Origin: Ochrobactrum sp. Q0168
GTDB lineage: Bacteria > Pseudomonadota > Alphaproteobacteria > Rhizobiales > Rhizobiaceae
NCBI RefSeq assembly: GCF_016427605.1
Contig: NZ_JAELXQ010000007.1
Span: 62,001 to 126,000, forward strand
Length of the DNA stretch: 64,000 bases
Direction: 5' to 3'
This document shows positions 18,255-26,992 of the stretch, piece by piece. The notes beneath the pieces were generated by a model that was not told the origin of the DNA, made no database searches, and was given only the letters and a program-made list of their open reading frames with translations. The position numbers and the translations under genes are program-made. Within the stretch, counting starts at the first letter, position 1; the number at the start of each line of letters is the position of its first letter.

Positions 18255-19220
18255 TTACTTGATGAAACCACAAGCGTTGCTGTCGCGAAGAACGTCCTTG
18301 CAGTTGGCCGACCTGCGGAAGTCATCATAATATAGCGTCCATTCGCCGGTCCCCGCCGCGCGATATGGTCCAAATTTAAAATATTGGTTCTTGCCCAAAC
18401 CAGGGTCGTTGTGGCCGATATAGCCTTTGACTGTCGCGATCCAGAGGTCGTTGGCAAAGATTTCTATATGGCCGGTTCCGTCGGGTCCGGGTTTGGTCAT
18501 GATCGCAAAGTCAATCCATCCGGAGGCGGGGGAAGGAAGGCTGTTGCCGCGTGGCGTGACGGTGATTTTGTCGGTGCATGCGGAGAAGAGATCGCCATCT
18601 TCCGCGACCCAGTTGTCGTCGGTCGCGACGAGTGCCCGCATCTGGTTGGTTTCCGACCGCAACCAAACCGGTGTCGAGCCTTGTTGGCATGTCGCGGCCA
18701 CGCCTTTCGTCCCCGCGGAGACCGGCGGGTGATAATTCGTTTCTACTGTGATGAAGAGCTTACCCTTGTTGAGCCGCACCGCCAGAAACGGGCTGAAATC
18801 GCCTTTTGTCCCGGGGCCGATCTCGCGCTTCCATTGCGCAATCACGTAGCGATGGTCGTCTTGCGGGATGGGGTCGGCGAACTTGACGGCAAAACCATAC
18901 CAGACGGCTTGGGTATAGGGGACGCGAAGCTCGGTTTTTTCCCAGATTTCCGCCCGCTCGCTGCAGTTTTCTGATGTTGCCTTGCAAGCGGGGCGAACGC
19001 TCAGTTTCAGCGCGCGGGCTCCGGTGCGGGTAACGGCGCTCTGAAACTCGACAGATCCCGCTTTCTGTTCATCATTGTCGCGGTAATAAAGCCCGCCACT
19101 GGGTGAAAAATCTTCACCGTCGAATGTATCGAAAAGGGGTGTGTTCAATGGATCGGCAATCGCTGGGACTTGGACAAACAAGGTGGATATAAGCAGTGCC
19201 ACAGCACATGTCTTCATCAT
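18255..19220 (-). CDS. secreted polysaccharide lyase (heparin-lyase I-like fold)
   Basis: A 321-residue protein with a signal peptide (MMKTCAVALLISTLFVQVPAIADP). The mature part reads like the bacterial Polysacc_lyase/heparin-lyase I jelly-roll family: RSVRPACK-type glycan-facing strands, SERAEIWEKTELRVPYTQAVWYGF, YVIAQWKRE, and a final strand GEWTLYYDDFRR. Such enzymes cut acidic polysaccharides by beta-elimination in the periplasm or outside the cell. Its start overlaps the cyclase stop by four bases (ATGA), so it is co-translated with a nucleotide cyclase. Downstream lies an oligomer importer, suggesting that its products are taken up. Confidence 0.8.
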   Translation of the reverse strand: MMKTCAVALLISTLFVQVPAIADPLNTPLFDTFDGEDFSPSGGLYYRDNDEQKAGSVEFQSAVTRTGARALKLSVRPACKATSENCSERAEIWEKTELRVPYTQAVWYGFAVKFADPIPQDDHRYVIAQWKREIGPGTKGDFSPFLAVRLNKGKLFITVETNYHPPVSAGTKGVAATCQQGSTPVWLRSETNQMRALVATDDNWVAEDGDLFSACTDKITVTPRGNSLPSPASGWIDFAIMTKPGPDGTGHIEIFANDLWIATVKGYIGHNDPGLGKNQYFKFGPYRAAGTGEWTLYYDDFRRSANCKDVLRDSNACGFIK

Positions 19221-20566
19221 TGAAGAAGGTTCCCCTCAAGCTTCCGTGGCTTCTGGTCGCGAGAGTTGCGAAAAAGCAGCATCACTTGCTCGGCCTCGGA
19301 CCCCGCGTCCGGTTTTTTTCCGCCGGTGGCCTCGACGCCGCTCATCTTCAAGTTTTCCTCACCCGGCGCTAGTATCGTCACCTTGTCCTGAACGCCGCGC
19401 AGTTTCTTTTCGCCGAGTGTCACCCAGTCGCCGCCGCAATAGGTGGTGAACGCCTCGCTAGCGATGACCGGGTGATCAGGATAGAGCCTGGTCAGTCCTT
19501 GCAGCCGCGCCACTTCATTGACGGCGCTGCCGAAGGTGGAGAACGTCAGCCGATCCTTGAGCCCGACATTGCCAAACATGACATTGCCGACATGCAGGCC
19601 CATTCCGTAGCGGATTTCATCGAGGCCCTTCTTCTTTCGCTCGTTGTTCATATCGGCCATGGCTGCGGTCGCCTGACGTACCGCCGCCATTGCCGCGCGC
19701 GCGGCGATCTGCGACGGTTCCCGGTGACGTCCACAAGGATAGGCGGCAAGGAACCCGTCTCCGATAAAACTCAGAATTTCGCCCCCATTCTTGTTGAACG
19801 GCGCGGCGATTGCGTCGAAAAATTCATTGAGGGTGTCGATATAGACCTGCCTGCCTGCCTTGTCGGCGAGGTCGGTCGATTGTCGCATGTCGCCCATGAC
19901 GAGTACTGCGCGAATGGTCTCCCCGTCTCCGCGGCGGATCTGGCCCGACAACACACGTTTGCCGGCATTGCTACCGAGATAAGTGGTGACCATATTATCC
20001 GCAAGCTTGCCCAGCACCGCCATCTTCGCTGCAACTGCAAGGCTGTTCTGGATTGTCAGCAATATCTCAACCACATCGTCACCGAAGCCGCCCGGCACAT
20101 CCGTCGTCCATGAACCCATCATGCCCTGGCTGTTGCCATCGCCGAAGGATTGCACAAAGGCGAGATAGTCGGTGGCGCCGATTTCCTTCAGTTCGTCGAA
20201 AACCGTGAATTCCGACGGTATTGACGGATCAATTTTACGACGCAGATACTGCAGATTGTTGCTGAGAAGATAAAAATAGGGGCTGTTGAGAAAACGCTCT
20301 GCATCCTCTTCGCTAGCCGAAGCGCGAAACCCTTCGACTTCCATGCCCTTGCCGCGTATCCAGGTGAAGCCCAGCGCATCATAGAGCGGATGCAACATCG
20401 AAAAACTTAAGTGAACGCGCATCAGCGGCACGCCGGTCGCTGCCAGCCTTTCGCAAAATCCCTCGGCGAGGGTTTCGAGGCTTGCACCGTTGAGTGCGGA
20501 CTGTTGTAGCCAGTTTAAAACCTGACTGAGCAATGTTTCGGAAATAGGTATCCGGGGGGTGTCCAT
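19217..20566 (-). CDS. class III nucleotide cyclase with N-terminal sensor region
   Basis: A 449-residue protein. The C-terminal part (about 218-400) is a class III cyclase domain: metal aspartates D226 (MGDMRQST) and D270 (FIGDGF), and transition-state residues N350 and R354 (AVNEVARL). The two positions that usually choose adenine, K and D/T, are S266 and S343, so base specificity is uncertain. Residues 1-215 form a soluble region I do not recognise, possibly a sensor. I start at ATG 20566; the frame is open upstream but unsupported. It is coupled to the lyase gene and divergent from the nucleotide-sugar dehydrogenase. Confidence 0.87.
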   Translation of the reverse strand: MDTPRIPISETLLSQVLNWLQQSALNGASLETLAEGFCERLAATGVPLMRVHLSFSMLHPLYDALGFTWIRGKGMEVEGFRASASEEDAERFLNSPYFYLLSNNLQYLRRKIDPSIPSEFTVFDELKEIGATDYLAFVQSFGDGNSQGMMGSWTTDVPGGFGDDVVEILLTIQNSLAVAAKMAVLGKLADNMVTTYLGSNAGKRVLSGQIRRGDGETIRAVLVMGDMRQSTDLADKAGRQVYIDTLNEFFDAIAAPFNKNGGEILSFIGDGFLAAYPCGRHREPSQIAARAAMAAVRQATAAMADMNNERKKKGLDEIRYGMGLHVGNVMFGNVGLKDRLTFSTFGSAVNEVARLQGLTRLYPDHPVIASEAFTTYCGGDWVTLGEKKLRGVQDKVTILAPGEENLKMSGVEATGGKKPDAGSEAEQVMLLFRNSRDQKPRKLEGNLLQ

Positions 20567-20773
20567 CGCTTGTTGTTCTTTCCAGCCAGTGGCCCCTTCT
20601 AGGGCCTGTCGTCGGCAAATTGCACGGTCCAATATAGCGTGTAATCGCGGCAATGCCAGTTTCACCAAAGCAAAATAGCTCGGTTTTCAGTGAACATATA
20701 GTTACCCCTCGGCGGCATGCTTGACAGCGAGCCGGTAAATCCGCCACTGAAGAACATCAATTGACGGAGAGCT

Positions 20774-22123
20774 ATGATCTTGACCGACTCTGCCCCGCTT
20801 CATGGAAACCTGTTTACAGCGATCGCCAATCGTTCCGCGCGCGTGGGGGTGATCGGCCTCGGCTATGTCGGTCTGCCTCTGGCGATGACCATCGCCAATA
20901 GCGGTTTTAGCGTCGCCGGCTTCGATATCGACCCCGCCAAGATCGTCATGATAGACGATGGCAAATCCTATATTGAAGCTGTATCCGATACGGTGCTGGG
21001 GCGGCATGTGGGCGAAAGCCGTTTCAGCGCGACGACTGATTTTTCGAGCCTCGGCGATTGCGATGTCATCATCATTTGTGTCCCAACACCTCTGACCAAA
21101 CAGCGGGACCCTGACCTATCATTCGTCATCAAGACCTCTGATGCGATTGCCAGAAGATTGAAGGCCGGTCAGCTGATCGTGCTGGAATCCACCACCTATC
21201 CTGGTACCACGAATGAGGTGGTACGACCGATCCTGGAGAAGACCGGATTGCGCTCGGGCACGGATTTCTTCCTCGGCTTTTCGCCGGAACGCGAGGACCC
21301 CGGCAATCGTGATTTCGAAACGTCGAGCATTCCGAAGATTGTTGCGGGGGATGGTCCGGAGGCGTCCCGGCTCATGGCCGCTTTCTATGGAGCCGCCGTC
21401 AAAACTGTTGTTCCGGTCTCGTCCAATGCGACCGCCGAGGCAGTAAAGCTGACTGAAAATATCTTCCGAGCGGTTAATATCGCTCTCGTCAACGAATTGA
21501 AGGTCGTCTACGAGGCCATGGGCATCGATATCTGGGAAGTGATCGAAGCCGCCAAGACCAAGCCGTTCGGCTATATGCCTTTCTATCCTGGGCCGGGGCT
21601 AGGCGGTCACTGCATTCCCATCGATCCGTTTTACCTGACGTGGAAATCGCGCGAGTATGAACTGCCGACGCGCTTCATCGAACTTGCAGGCGAGATCAAT
21701 TCGGCCATGCCGCGCCATGTGGTGGACCGGCTGGCTGAAGCGCTTGATCGCCGTCACGGCAAGGCTGTCAGCCGTTCGCGCGTGCTGATAATCGGCCTTG
21801 CCTACAAGAAAAATGTTCCCGATATCCGCGAAAGCCCGTCGCTTAAACTAATTGAGTTGATCGAGGCCCGCGGTGGATCGACAGATTATCACGATCCGTT
21901 CGTCACCACGATTCCCCCGACACGCGAATATATCGAACTGCGTGGCCGCAGCTCCGTCGAGCTCACGGAAGAGCTTGTCAAGAATTATGATGCTGTGCTG
22001 ATTGCCACCGATCACGACCAGATCGACTATCAGGCGCTGGCCAACTGGGCGCCGTTGATTGTCGATACCCGCAATGCGTTTGGGCGCCGTAACATTGGTG
22101 GCGACACAATCGTCAAGGCATAG
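20774..22123 (+). CDS. nucleotide-sugar dehydrogenase (WbpA/UDP-GlcNAc 6-dehydrogenase-like)
   Basis: A 449-residue UDP-sugar dehydrogenase that oxidises C6 of a UDP-hexose to the uronic acid using two NAD+. Visible are the NAD loop GVIGLGYVGLPLAM (about 24-37), ESTTYPGTT, the catalytic cysteine in GLGGHCIPIDPFYL, and the C-terminal IGLAYKKNVPDIRESPSLKL. The length and IPIDPFYL form suggest the WbpA/TviB branch (UDP-GlcNAc or UDP-GalNAc) rather than UDP-glucose dehydrogenase. GGAGA precedes the ATG at 20774. Making a uronic-acid sugar fits a local acidic polysaccharide that the adjacent lyase could cut. Confidence 0.92.
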   Translation: MILTDSAPLHGNLFTAIANRSARVGVIGLGYVGLPLAMTIANSGFSVAGFDIDPAKIVMIDDGKSYIEAVSDTVLGRHVGESRFSATTDFSSLGDCDVIIICVPTPLTKQRDPDLSFVIKTSDAIARRLKAGQLIVLESTTYPGTTNEVVRPILEKTGLRSGTDFFLGFSPEREDPGNRDFETSSIPKIVAGDGPEASRLMAAFYGAAVKTVVPVSSNATAEAVKLTENIFRAVNIALVNELKVVYEAMGIDIWEVIEAAKTKPFGYMPFYPGPGLGGHCIPIDPFYLTWKSREYELPTRFIELAGEINSAMPRHVVDRLAEALDRRHGKAVSRSRVLIIGLAYKKNVPDIRESPSLKLIELIEARGGSTDYHDPFVTTIPPTREYIELRGRSSVELTEELVKNYDAVLIATDHDQIDYQALANWAPLIVDTRNAFGRRNIGGDTIVKA

Positions 22124-22177
22124 CATGGCGAATTGTTGAAGAATGCGATCGCGGTTATCATGCAGGAAGAATAAATC

Positions 22178-22657
22178 ATGAGTCGTCTCGACAGTTTCAT
22201 CCGCCGTCTCTGTGCCCAGCGTGATATCCTGAACAGTATTGCGGACGATACACGCGCAACCCCAGGCGCAATCATGGAGCTCGGCCTCGGCAATGGTCGC
22301 ACTTATGATCATATCAGGGAGTTGTTTCCCGACCGCCGTATCATCGCCTTCGATCGCATCACGCGATCCTTCGCAAGTTCGACGCCTGACAGCGACAGTC
22401 TCGTGGTGGGCGAAATTAAGGACACGATCCGCGATTTTTTCGGCTTCGAGGCGGCACTCGTGCATGCCGATATCGGCACTGGCCATGGCGATCTGGATGC
22501 TATGACCTTAACATGGTTGCCCGATGCAGTGGCCTGCGTGTTGAAACAGGGGGGAATTGCAGCCTGCGGACTGCCGCTTGAACACCCGGATCTGGCGCCG
22601 CTGCCGCTGCCGCAGAATGTCCCGGCGAAGCGCTATTTTCTGTATCGCCGTCGTTAG
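22178..22657 (+). CDS. small SAM-dependent methyltransferase (Methyltransf_17-like)
   Basis: A 159-residue protein resembling the short alphaproteobacterial SAM methyltransferase family. Motif I is MELGLGNGRTYDHIRELF, with an acidic residue after strand 2 in RIIAFDR, and ALVHADIGTGHGDLD as motif IV. AGGAAGA sits upstream of the ATG. It is in the same direction as the nucleotide-sugar dehydrogenase (54-bp gap) and the ABC-like gene (214-bp gap). The target is unknown. Confidence 0.8.
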   Translation: MSRLDSFIRRLCAQRDILNSIADDTRATPGAIMELGLGNGRTYDHIRELFPDRRIIAFDRITRSFASSTPDSDSLVVGEIKDTIRDFFGFEAALVHADIGTGHGDLDAMTLTWLPDAVACVLKQGGIAACGLPLEHPDLAPLPLPQNVPAKRYFLYRRR

Positions 22658-22871
22658 CATCAGTGGCTGCCGGTCGATCGGAATCAGAAACTGCATCGAA
22701 GCTTTTTGTACCGCTTTTAAGTGACGGGAGATACTTCCATTTTTCTGTAAACGCTCTACAAATATACTGGAAAAAGCGGAGGGGGTTCGCGAATGCATCG
22801 GTATAGAGAGAACGTTTGACGGCACTTTAGCAGCAAGGCCCGGCAGGCCGTCGATCTCACAACGGGATTTC

Positions 22872-25586
22872 ATGGAAAAAAATCTAGCCCGCTATATCTG
22901 GTCCTCGACACGCGCCCAGCAAGCCTGGATTCTCTTTGTCGTCGCCATCTCGATGGTCCCCTATTTTCTCTCGTTCGACCTGCCCAAGCAGATCATCAAC
23001 GGTCCCATTCAGGGCATAGGTTTTGAGAAGCCCGGCGCCACGCAGACTTTCATGCGCATCACCTATGATTTCCCGATTCTGGGGGAGGTGGTCTTCTTCA
23101 GCGGGCTGCAGCTCAACCGTATCCAGATGCTCATCGGCCTCAGCATGGTGTTCCTGCTGCTGGTTGTGGTCAACGGTCTCTTCAAGCTCTATATCAACAC
23201 TTATAAGGGCAGGCTAGGCGAGCGGATGCTGCGCCGCATCCGCTTCGAGCTGGTGGACCGGGTGCTGCGTTTCCCGCCACTCCACTTCAAACGTGTGCGC
23301 TCGGCTGAAATCGCCACCATGATCAAGGACGAAGTGGAGCCGCTTGGAGGCTTCACCGGGGACGCTTTTGTGCAGCCGGCGCTTCTCGGAGGGCAGGCGG
23401 TTACCGCGCTCGTCTTCATCCTGATGCAGAATTTCTGGCTCGGTATGATTGCCGCGATCATTGTTGCTGCGCAGGGCATTATCATTCCCCGAATGCGCAA
23501 GCGGCTGCTGGAACTGGGACGGCAGCGCCAGCTGTCCGCGCGTGAACTTTCGGGCCGCGTCGGCGAGATCGTCGATGGTATCAGCGCTATCCATAGCAAT
23601 GACACGTCGAATTATGAACGTGCCGATATCGCCAACCGTCTGGGGCACATCTTCACCATCCGCTACGATCTCTACCAGTGGAAATTTCTGGTCAAGTTCA
23701 TCAACAATTTCCTGGCACAGGTTACGCCGTTTCTGTTCTACATGATTGGCGGTATTCTCGCGCTCCAGGGCCGGCTCGATATCGGCCAGCTCGTCGCCGT
23801 CATCAATGCCTATAAGGCCCTGCCGGGACCGCTCAAGGAATTGATCGACTGGGACCAAAACCGCCAAGACGTGCAGGTCAAATACGCGCAAGTGGTGGAG
23901 CAGTTCAGTGTTGATAATCTCATCGACCCGAAGGTCCAATCGGTCCAATACGATACCGTTCCCCCGCTTAACCAGCCGCTCGTTATCACCAATGTCGCGG
24001 TGCAGGACGACAGCGGCGCGCCGCTTCTGGAACATGTCAGCATCGAATTGAAGCCGACCGAGACCGTGGCGCTGATCGGTCCTGCGGGCAGTGGCAGCGA
24101 TGTTTTTGCCGAACTGCTTGGCCGACTCGTCTGGCCAGCGTCTGGGCGTGTCGCAATCGACAGTCATGATCTTCTCGAACTGCCAGAATCGGTCACCGGA
24201 CGGCGCATCGCCTATGCGTCGGGTGACGGCTATTTCTTCAGCGGTTCCTTACGCGACAATCTGCTCTACGGGCTGAAACATGCGCCCCTGACAAAGGTTG
24301 CTTATGAAGGCAATGACGCTGCAAAACGGAACTGGCAGATCGCAGAGGCGCGCCGGGCACGAAACCCTGATTTCGATCTCAACAGCGACTGGGTCGATTA
24401 CGCGGCGATGGGCATTGAGGGGCGAGACGGACTATATGCCGTTGTGCGGCCTATTCTCGACGCGGTGATGGTTACCCATGACATTTTCGATATAGCGCTC
24501 CTGTCAAAGGTCGATACGGTCGCTCATCCTGAATTCAGCGCGCGCATCGTGGAACTCAGGCAGGCCCTGCGCACGCGGCTTGACGGCAGCGATATGGCCG
24601 AACTCGTCATTCCCTTTGAGCCGGACGTCTATAACATGCAAGCGACGGTGGGCGAAAATCTGCTGTTTGGCGTGCTCGACCGTTCCTCCATGACCATTCG
24701 TCAACTGGCGGCACATCCCTTTTTTCGGGAGGTCATCGGCGAGAACGACCTGCTCGCCGATCTCTACGCCGTGAGCCTCGAAATTGCACAAAACGCTATC
24801 GAGCTTTTCCGCGACCTGCCAGCGGACCACCCCTTCTTCCAGCAGCTGACCTTCATGCGTCCGGAAGACATACCTGAATACGAGACGCTTCTTCAGCGCG
24901 TGAAGGGCCTCAGCGTTGACGCGGTCTCGGACGAAGATCGCGTCAACATTGTGCGTCTCAGCTTCGCCTATATAGAGCCGCGGCATCGTTTTGGTCTTCT
25001 GACGGATGAGTTGAAGGCCAAGATTGTGAAGGCAAGAACACGCTTTCTGCAAGATACGCCGAAGGACCTGCGCGCCGTGATCGAGCCTTACGAGCCCGAC
25101 CGTTTCATCAAGCACGCTACGCTTCTCGACAATCTGCTATTCGGCAAGATAAGCTATGGACAGATGAATGCATCGGACAAGATCCGGTCGACACTTATCG
25201 ATCTATTCGAGGAAACGGGCCAGCAACGCACGATCCTGATCATCGGCCTTGATTTTGATGTGGGTTCTGGCGGCAAGCGGCTGACCAGCGTCCAGCGCCA
25301 GAAAATCAATATGGCGCGAGCTCTGCTCAAGCATGCCGATTATGTGGTGTTCAACCGACCGCTGCCCTCACTGGATCAGCGTATCCAAATACAGATCGCC
25401 GCAAATATCATGCATACACTGCATAAAGAGGGTCATAAACCTGCGATAATATGGGCATTGAGCAATTTTTCTCTCGCCAGAGACTTCGACCGCGTTATCG
25501 TGTTTGATCACGGGCGGGTGGTTCAGGACGGTACATATGAGACACTGATGCAGGAGGATGGACCGCTCAAGGATCTGCTGTCGTAA
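22872..25586 (+). CDS. ABC-exporter-like membrane protein with degenerate ATPase domain (pseudo-ABC)
   Basis: A 904-residue protein. Residues 1-345 look like an ABC exporter membrane domain (spans near 17-35, 85-105, 172-206, 280-300). Residues 366-904 look like one nucleotide-binding domain with a long insert, but every catalytic motif is altered: Walker A reads GPAGSGSD (403-410, no lysine), the signature LSGGQ is LTSVQ (804-808), Walker B plus glutamate reads VVFNRP, and the H-loop histidine is lost (IIWALSNFS). A motif [DE]NLL[YF]G occurs three times (462-467, 595-600, 753-758) where exporters have one. Twenty-two bases later comes a cyclic-nucleotide-binding protein. Function unknown; probably not an ATP-driven pump. 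Confidence 0.85.
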   Translation: MEKNLARYIWSSTRAQQAWILFVVAISMVPYFLSFDLPKQIINGPIQGIGFEKPGATQTFMRITYDFPILGEVVFFSGLQLNRIQMLIGLSMVFLLLVVVNGLFKLYINTYKGRLGERMLRRIRFELVDRVLRFPPLHFKRVRSAEIATMIKDEVEPLGGFTGDAFVQPALLGGQAVTALVFILMQNFWLGMIAAIIVAAQGIIIPRMRKRLLELGRQRQLSARELSGRVGEIVDGISAIHSNDTSNYERADIANRLGHIFTIRYDLYQWKFLVKFINNFLAQVTPFLFYMIGGILALQGRLDIGQLVAVINAYKALPGPLKELIDWDQNRQDVQVKYAQVVEQFSVDNLIDPKVQSVQYDTVPPLNQPLVITNVAVQDDSGAPLLEHVSIELKPTETVALIGPAGSGSDVFAELLGRLVWPASGRVAIDSHDLLELPESVTGRRIAYASGDGYFFSGSLRDNLLYGLKHAPLTKVAYEGNDAAKRNWQIAEARRARNPDFDLNSDWVDYAAMGIEGRDGLYAVVRPILDAVMVTHDIFDIALLSKVDTVAHPEFSARIVELRQALRTRLDGSDMAELVIPFEPDVYNMQATVGENLLFGVLDRSSMTIRQLAAHPFFREVIGENDLLADLYAVSLEIAQNAIELFRDLPADHPFFQQLTFMRPEDIPEYETLLQRVKGLSVDAVSDEDRVNIVRLSFAYIEPRHRFGLLTDELKAKIVKARTRFLQDTPKDLRAVIEPYEPDRFIKHATLLDNLLFGKISYGQMNASDKIRSTLIDLFEETGQQRTILIIGLDFDVGSGGKRLTSVQRQKINMARALLKHADYVVFNRPLPSLDQRIQIQIAANIMHTLHKEGHKPAIIWALSNFSLARDFDRVIVFDHGRVVQDGTYETLMQEDGPLKDLLS

Positions 25587-25608
25587 CGCGTCATGAAGGG
25601 AAAGATCG

Positions 25609-26076
25609 ATGTTACTGAAGGATGAGGTCGAGATGCTACGGAGCATGCCGTTTTTTGCCGGGATAGAACCGGCGAAGCTGAAGCTTCTCGCCTTCACTTC
25701 AGAGCGCGTCACTTTCAAGCCTGGTGAAACGCTGTTCCATCAGGGCGACATGTCGGACGCCGCCTATGTAATCCTTTTGGGCGGGGCGGATATTCTGGTC
25801 GATACACCCGGCGGGCCGATCAAGGTTGCCGAGGCCCAGCCCAATTCCATCGTCGGTGAAATTGGGATTTTGTGTGATATGGGGCGCACGGCCACCGTGC
25901 GAGCGGCGACGTCTATGGAAACCTTGCGCATCAGCAAGGAACATTTCACAAAAATTCTCGGTGATTATCCAGAAATGGCCATCACGATCATGCGAGAACT
26001 GGCAAAACGGCTCGGCCAGACCACCGCGGAGCTGACGCTGGAGCGCAGCCGCAATCAGAACATGCTTTCCGATTGA
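25609..26076 (+). CDS. stand-alone cyclic-nucleotide-binding domain protein
   Basis: A 155-residue Crp-type beta-roll with no DNA-binding domain. The phosphate-binding cassette is intact: G83-E84 in VGEIGIL and R93-T94-A95 in MGRTATVRA. Glu and Arg hold ribose and cyclic phosphate; the Thr after Arg is the form seen in many cGMP-binding domains, although not restricted to them. Residues 120-155 form a helix, perhaps a dimerisation or partner-binding tail. The ATG at 25609 follows GGGAAAG. It is 22 bp behind the degenerate ABC-like gene, so it is probably its soluble regulatory partner. Confidence 0.9.
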   Translation: MLLKDEVEMLRSMPFFAGIEPAKLKLLAFTSERVTFKPGETLFHQGDMSDAAYVILLGGADILVDTPGGPIKVAEAQPNSIVGEIGILCDMGRTATVRAATSMETLRISKEHFTKILGDYPEMAITIMRELAKRLGQTTAELTLERSRNQNMLSD

Positions 26077-26161
26077 AAAACCGTATTACCGCGATGCCGA
26101 AACGCCGCAGTATGTCGGTTTCGTTGGGCTGACAAAAGTTTACGGCAGGAACCGGTCTCTG

Positions 26162-26833
26162 TTATTCCTCAATCCACCGGCGCTCGGATGCAGCGAGGTG
26201 GGCATGCATAGCGACTTGCGCTGCAAATGGGTCTTTCGCCCGCAGTGCAATCAGAACGGCGCGATGTTCTTCAACTGCCAACCGCCATGTGCCAGGGCTT
26301 TCCGTATGCCGTTGCATTCGTTCGGAAATTGGACTGTGCCTCTCATCGAAGAGCTTGATCACCAGATCAGTCAGGACGCTGTTTCCCACCACTGATGCGA
26401 GACCGATATGAAACTGTCGGTCGTGTTCGAGAGGCTTTCGGTTGGCGTCAATCTCCCGCGTCATTGCGTCAAGGATGTTGTCCAGTTCTGACAATGTAGG
26501 CTCGGTGATGCGCGCCGCACATTGCGCGATCAAGCCACATTCTATCAAAACGCGTGCCTGCATTAATTCTGTAGGGCTTTCGCCCAACAACTGATCGTTC
26601 AGATTCGACCCGGTGGGGTTCAGGACATAAATACCTGACCCTGATCGAATCTCGATTACCCCCTCAATTTCGAGAGCAATAAGCGCTTCGCGAAGCGAGG
26701 GGCGTGAGATGCCCAACTGCTGCGCAAGTTCCCGCTCAGCCGGTAGTCTTGATCCCGCCGTGAGCGAACCGCCGTCGATAAGCGCGCGGATCTGGTCTGC
26801 GATCTGTTGATAGACACGTCTGGTTTCAAGCAT
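26162..26833 (-). CDS. GntR/FadR-family transcriptional regulator
   Basis: A 223-residue protein with an N-terminal winged HTH (VYQQIADQIRALIDGGSLTAGSRLPAERELAQQLGISRPSLREAL) and a C-terminal FCD-type helical effector domain with likely metal-binding histidines (HDRQFHIGLA, HLAASERR). It is divergent from a ribose-type ABC operon and probably represses it in the absence of a sugar or sugar-acid ligand. Confidence 0.92.
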   Translation of the reverse strand: MLETRRVYQQIADQIRALIDGGSLTAGSRLPAERELAQQLGISRPSLREALIALEIEGVIEIRSGSGIYVLNPTGSNLNDQLLGESPTELMQARVLIECGLIAQCAARITEPTLSELDNILDAMTREIDANRKPLEHDRQFHIGLASVVGNSVLTDLVIKLFDERHSPISERMQRHTESPGTWRLAVEEHRAVLIALRAKDPFAAQVAMHAHLAASERRWIEE

Positions 26834-26853
26834 GCGGTAAGACCAAATTTGTT

Positions 26854-26879
26854 AATAACGGATAGGTTCACGCGTTATT
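26854..26879. promoter_or_regulatory. candidate GntR operator in divergent promoter
   Basis: In the 159-bp gap between the GntR regulator and the sugar ABC operon, arms AATAACG (26854-26860) and CGTTATT (26873-26879) form an inverted repeat with a 12-bp spacer. It lies just upstream of the GntR start. The match to any defined GntR consensus is not established. Confidence 0.35.
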
Positions 26880-26992
26880 TTGCTGATTTTGTCGCTACTC
26901 TCAAGAAATTTTAATAATGTGGCTTGACCAGATTTCTCTTTTTCCCCTATCAAATGACAACTTTTATCACAGCACCGGGGAGGAGGAGCACG

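Noticed and set aside
23214-24167. A 317-codon minus-strand open frame inside the pseudo-ABC gene
   Set aside because: The plus-strand protein has continuous exporter-like membrane and nucleotide-domain sequence; the antisense frame has no recognisable feature.
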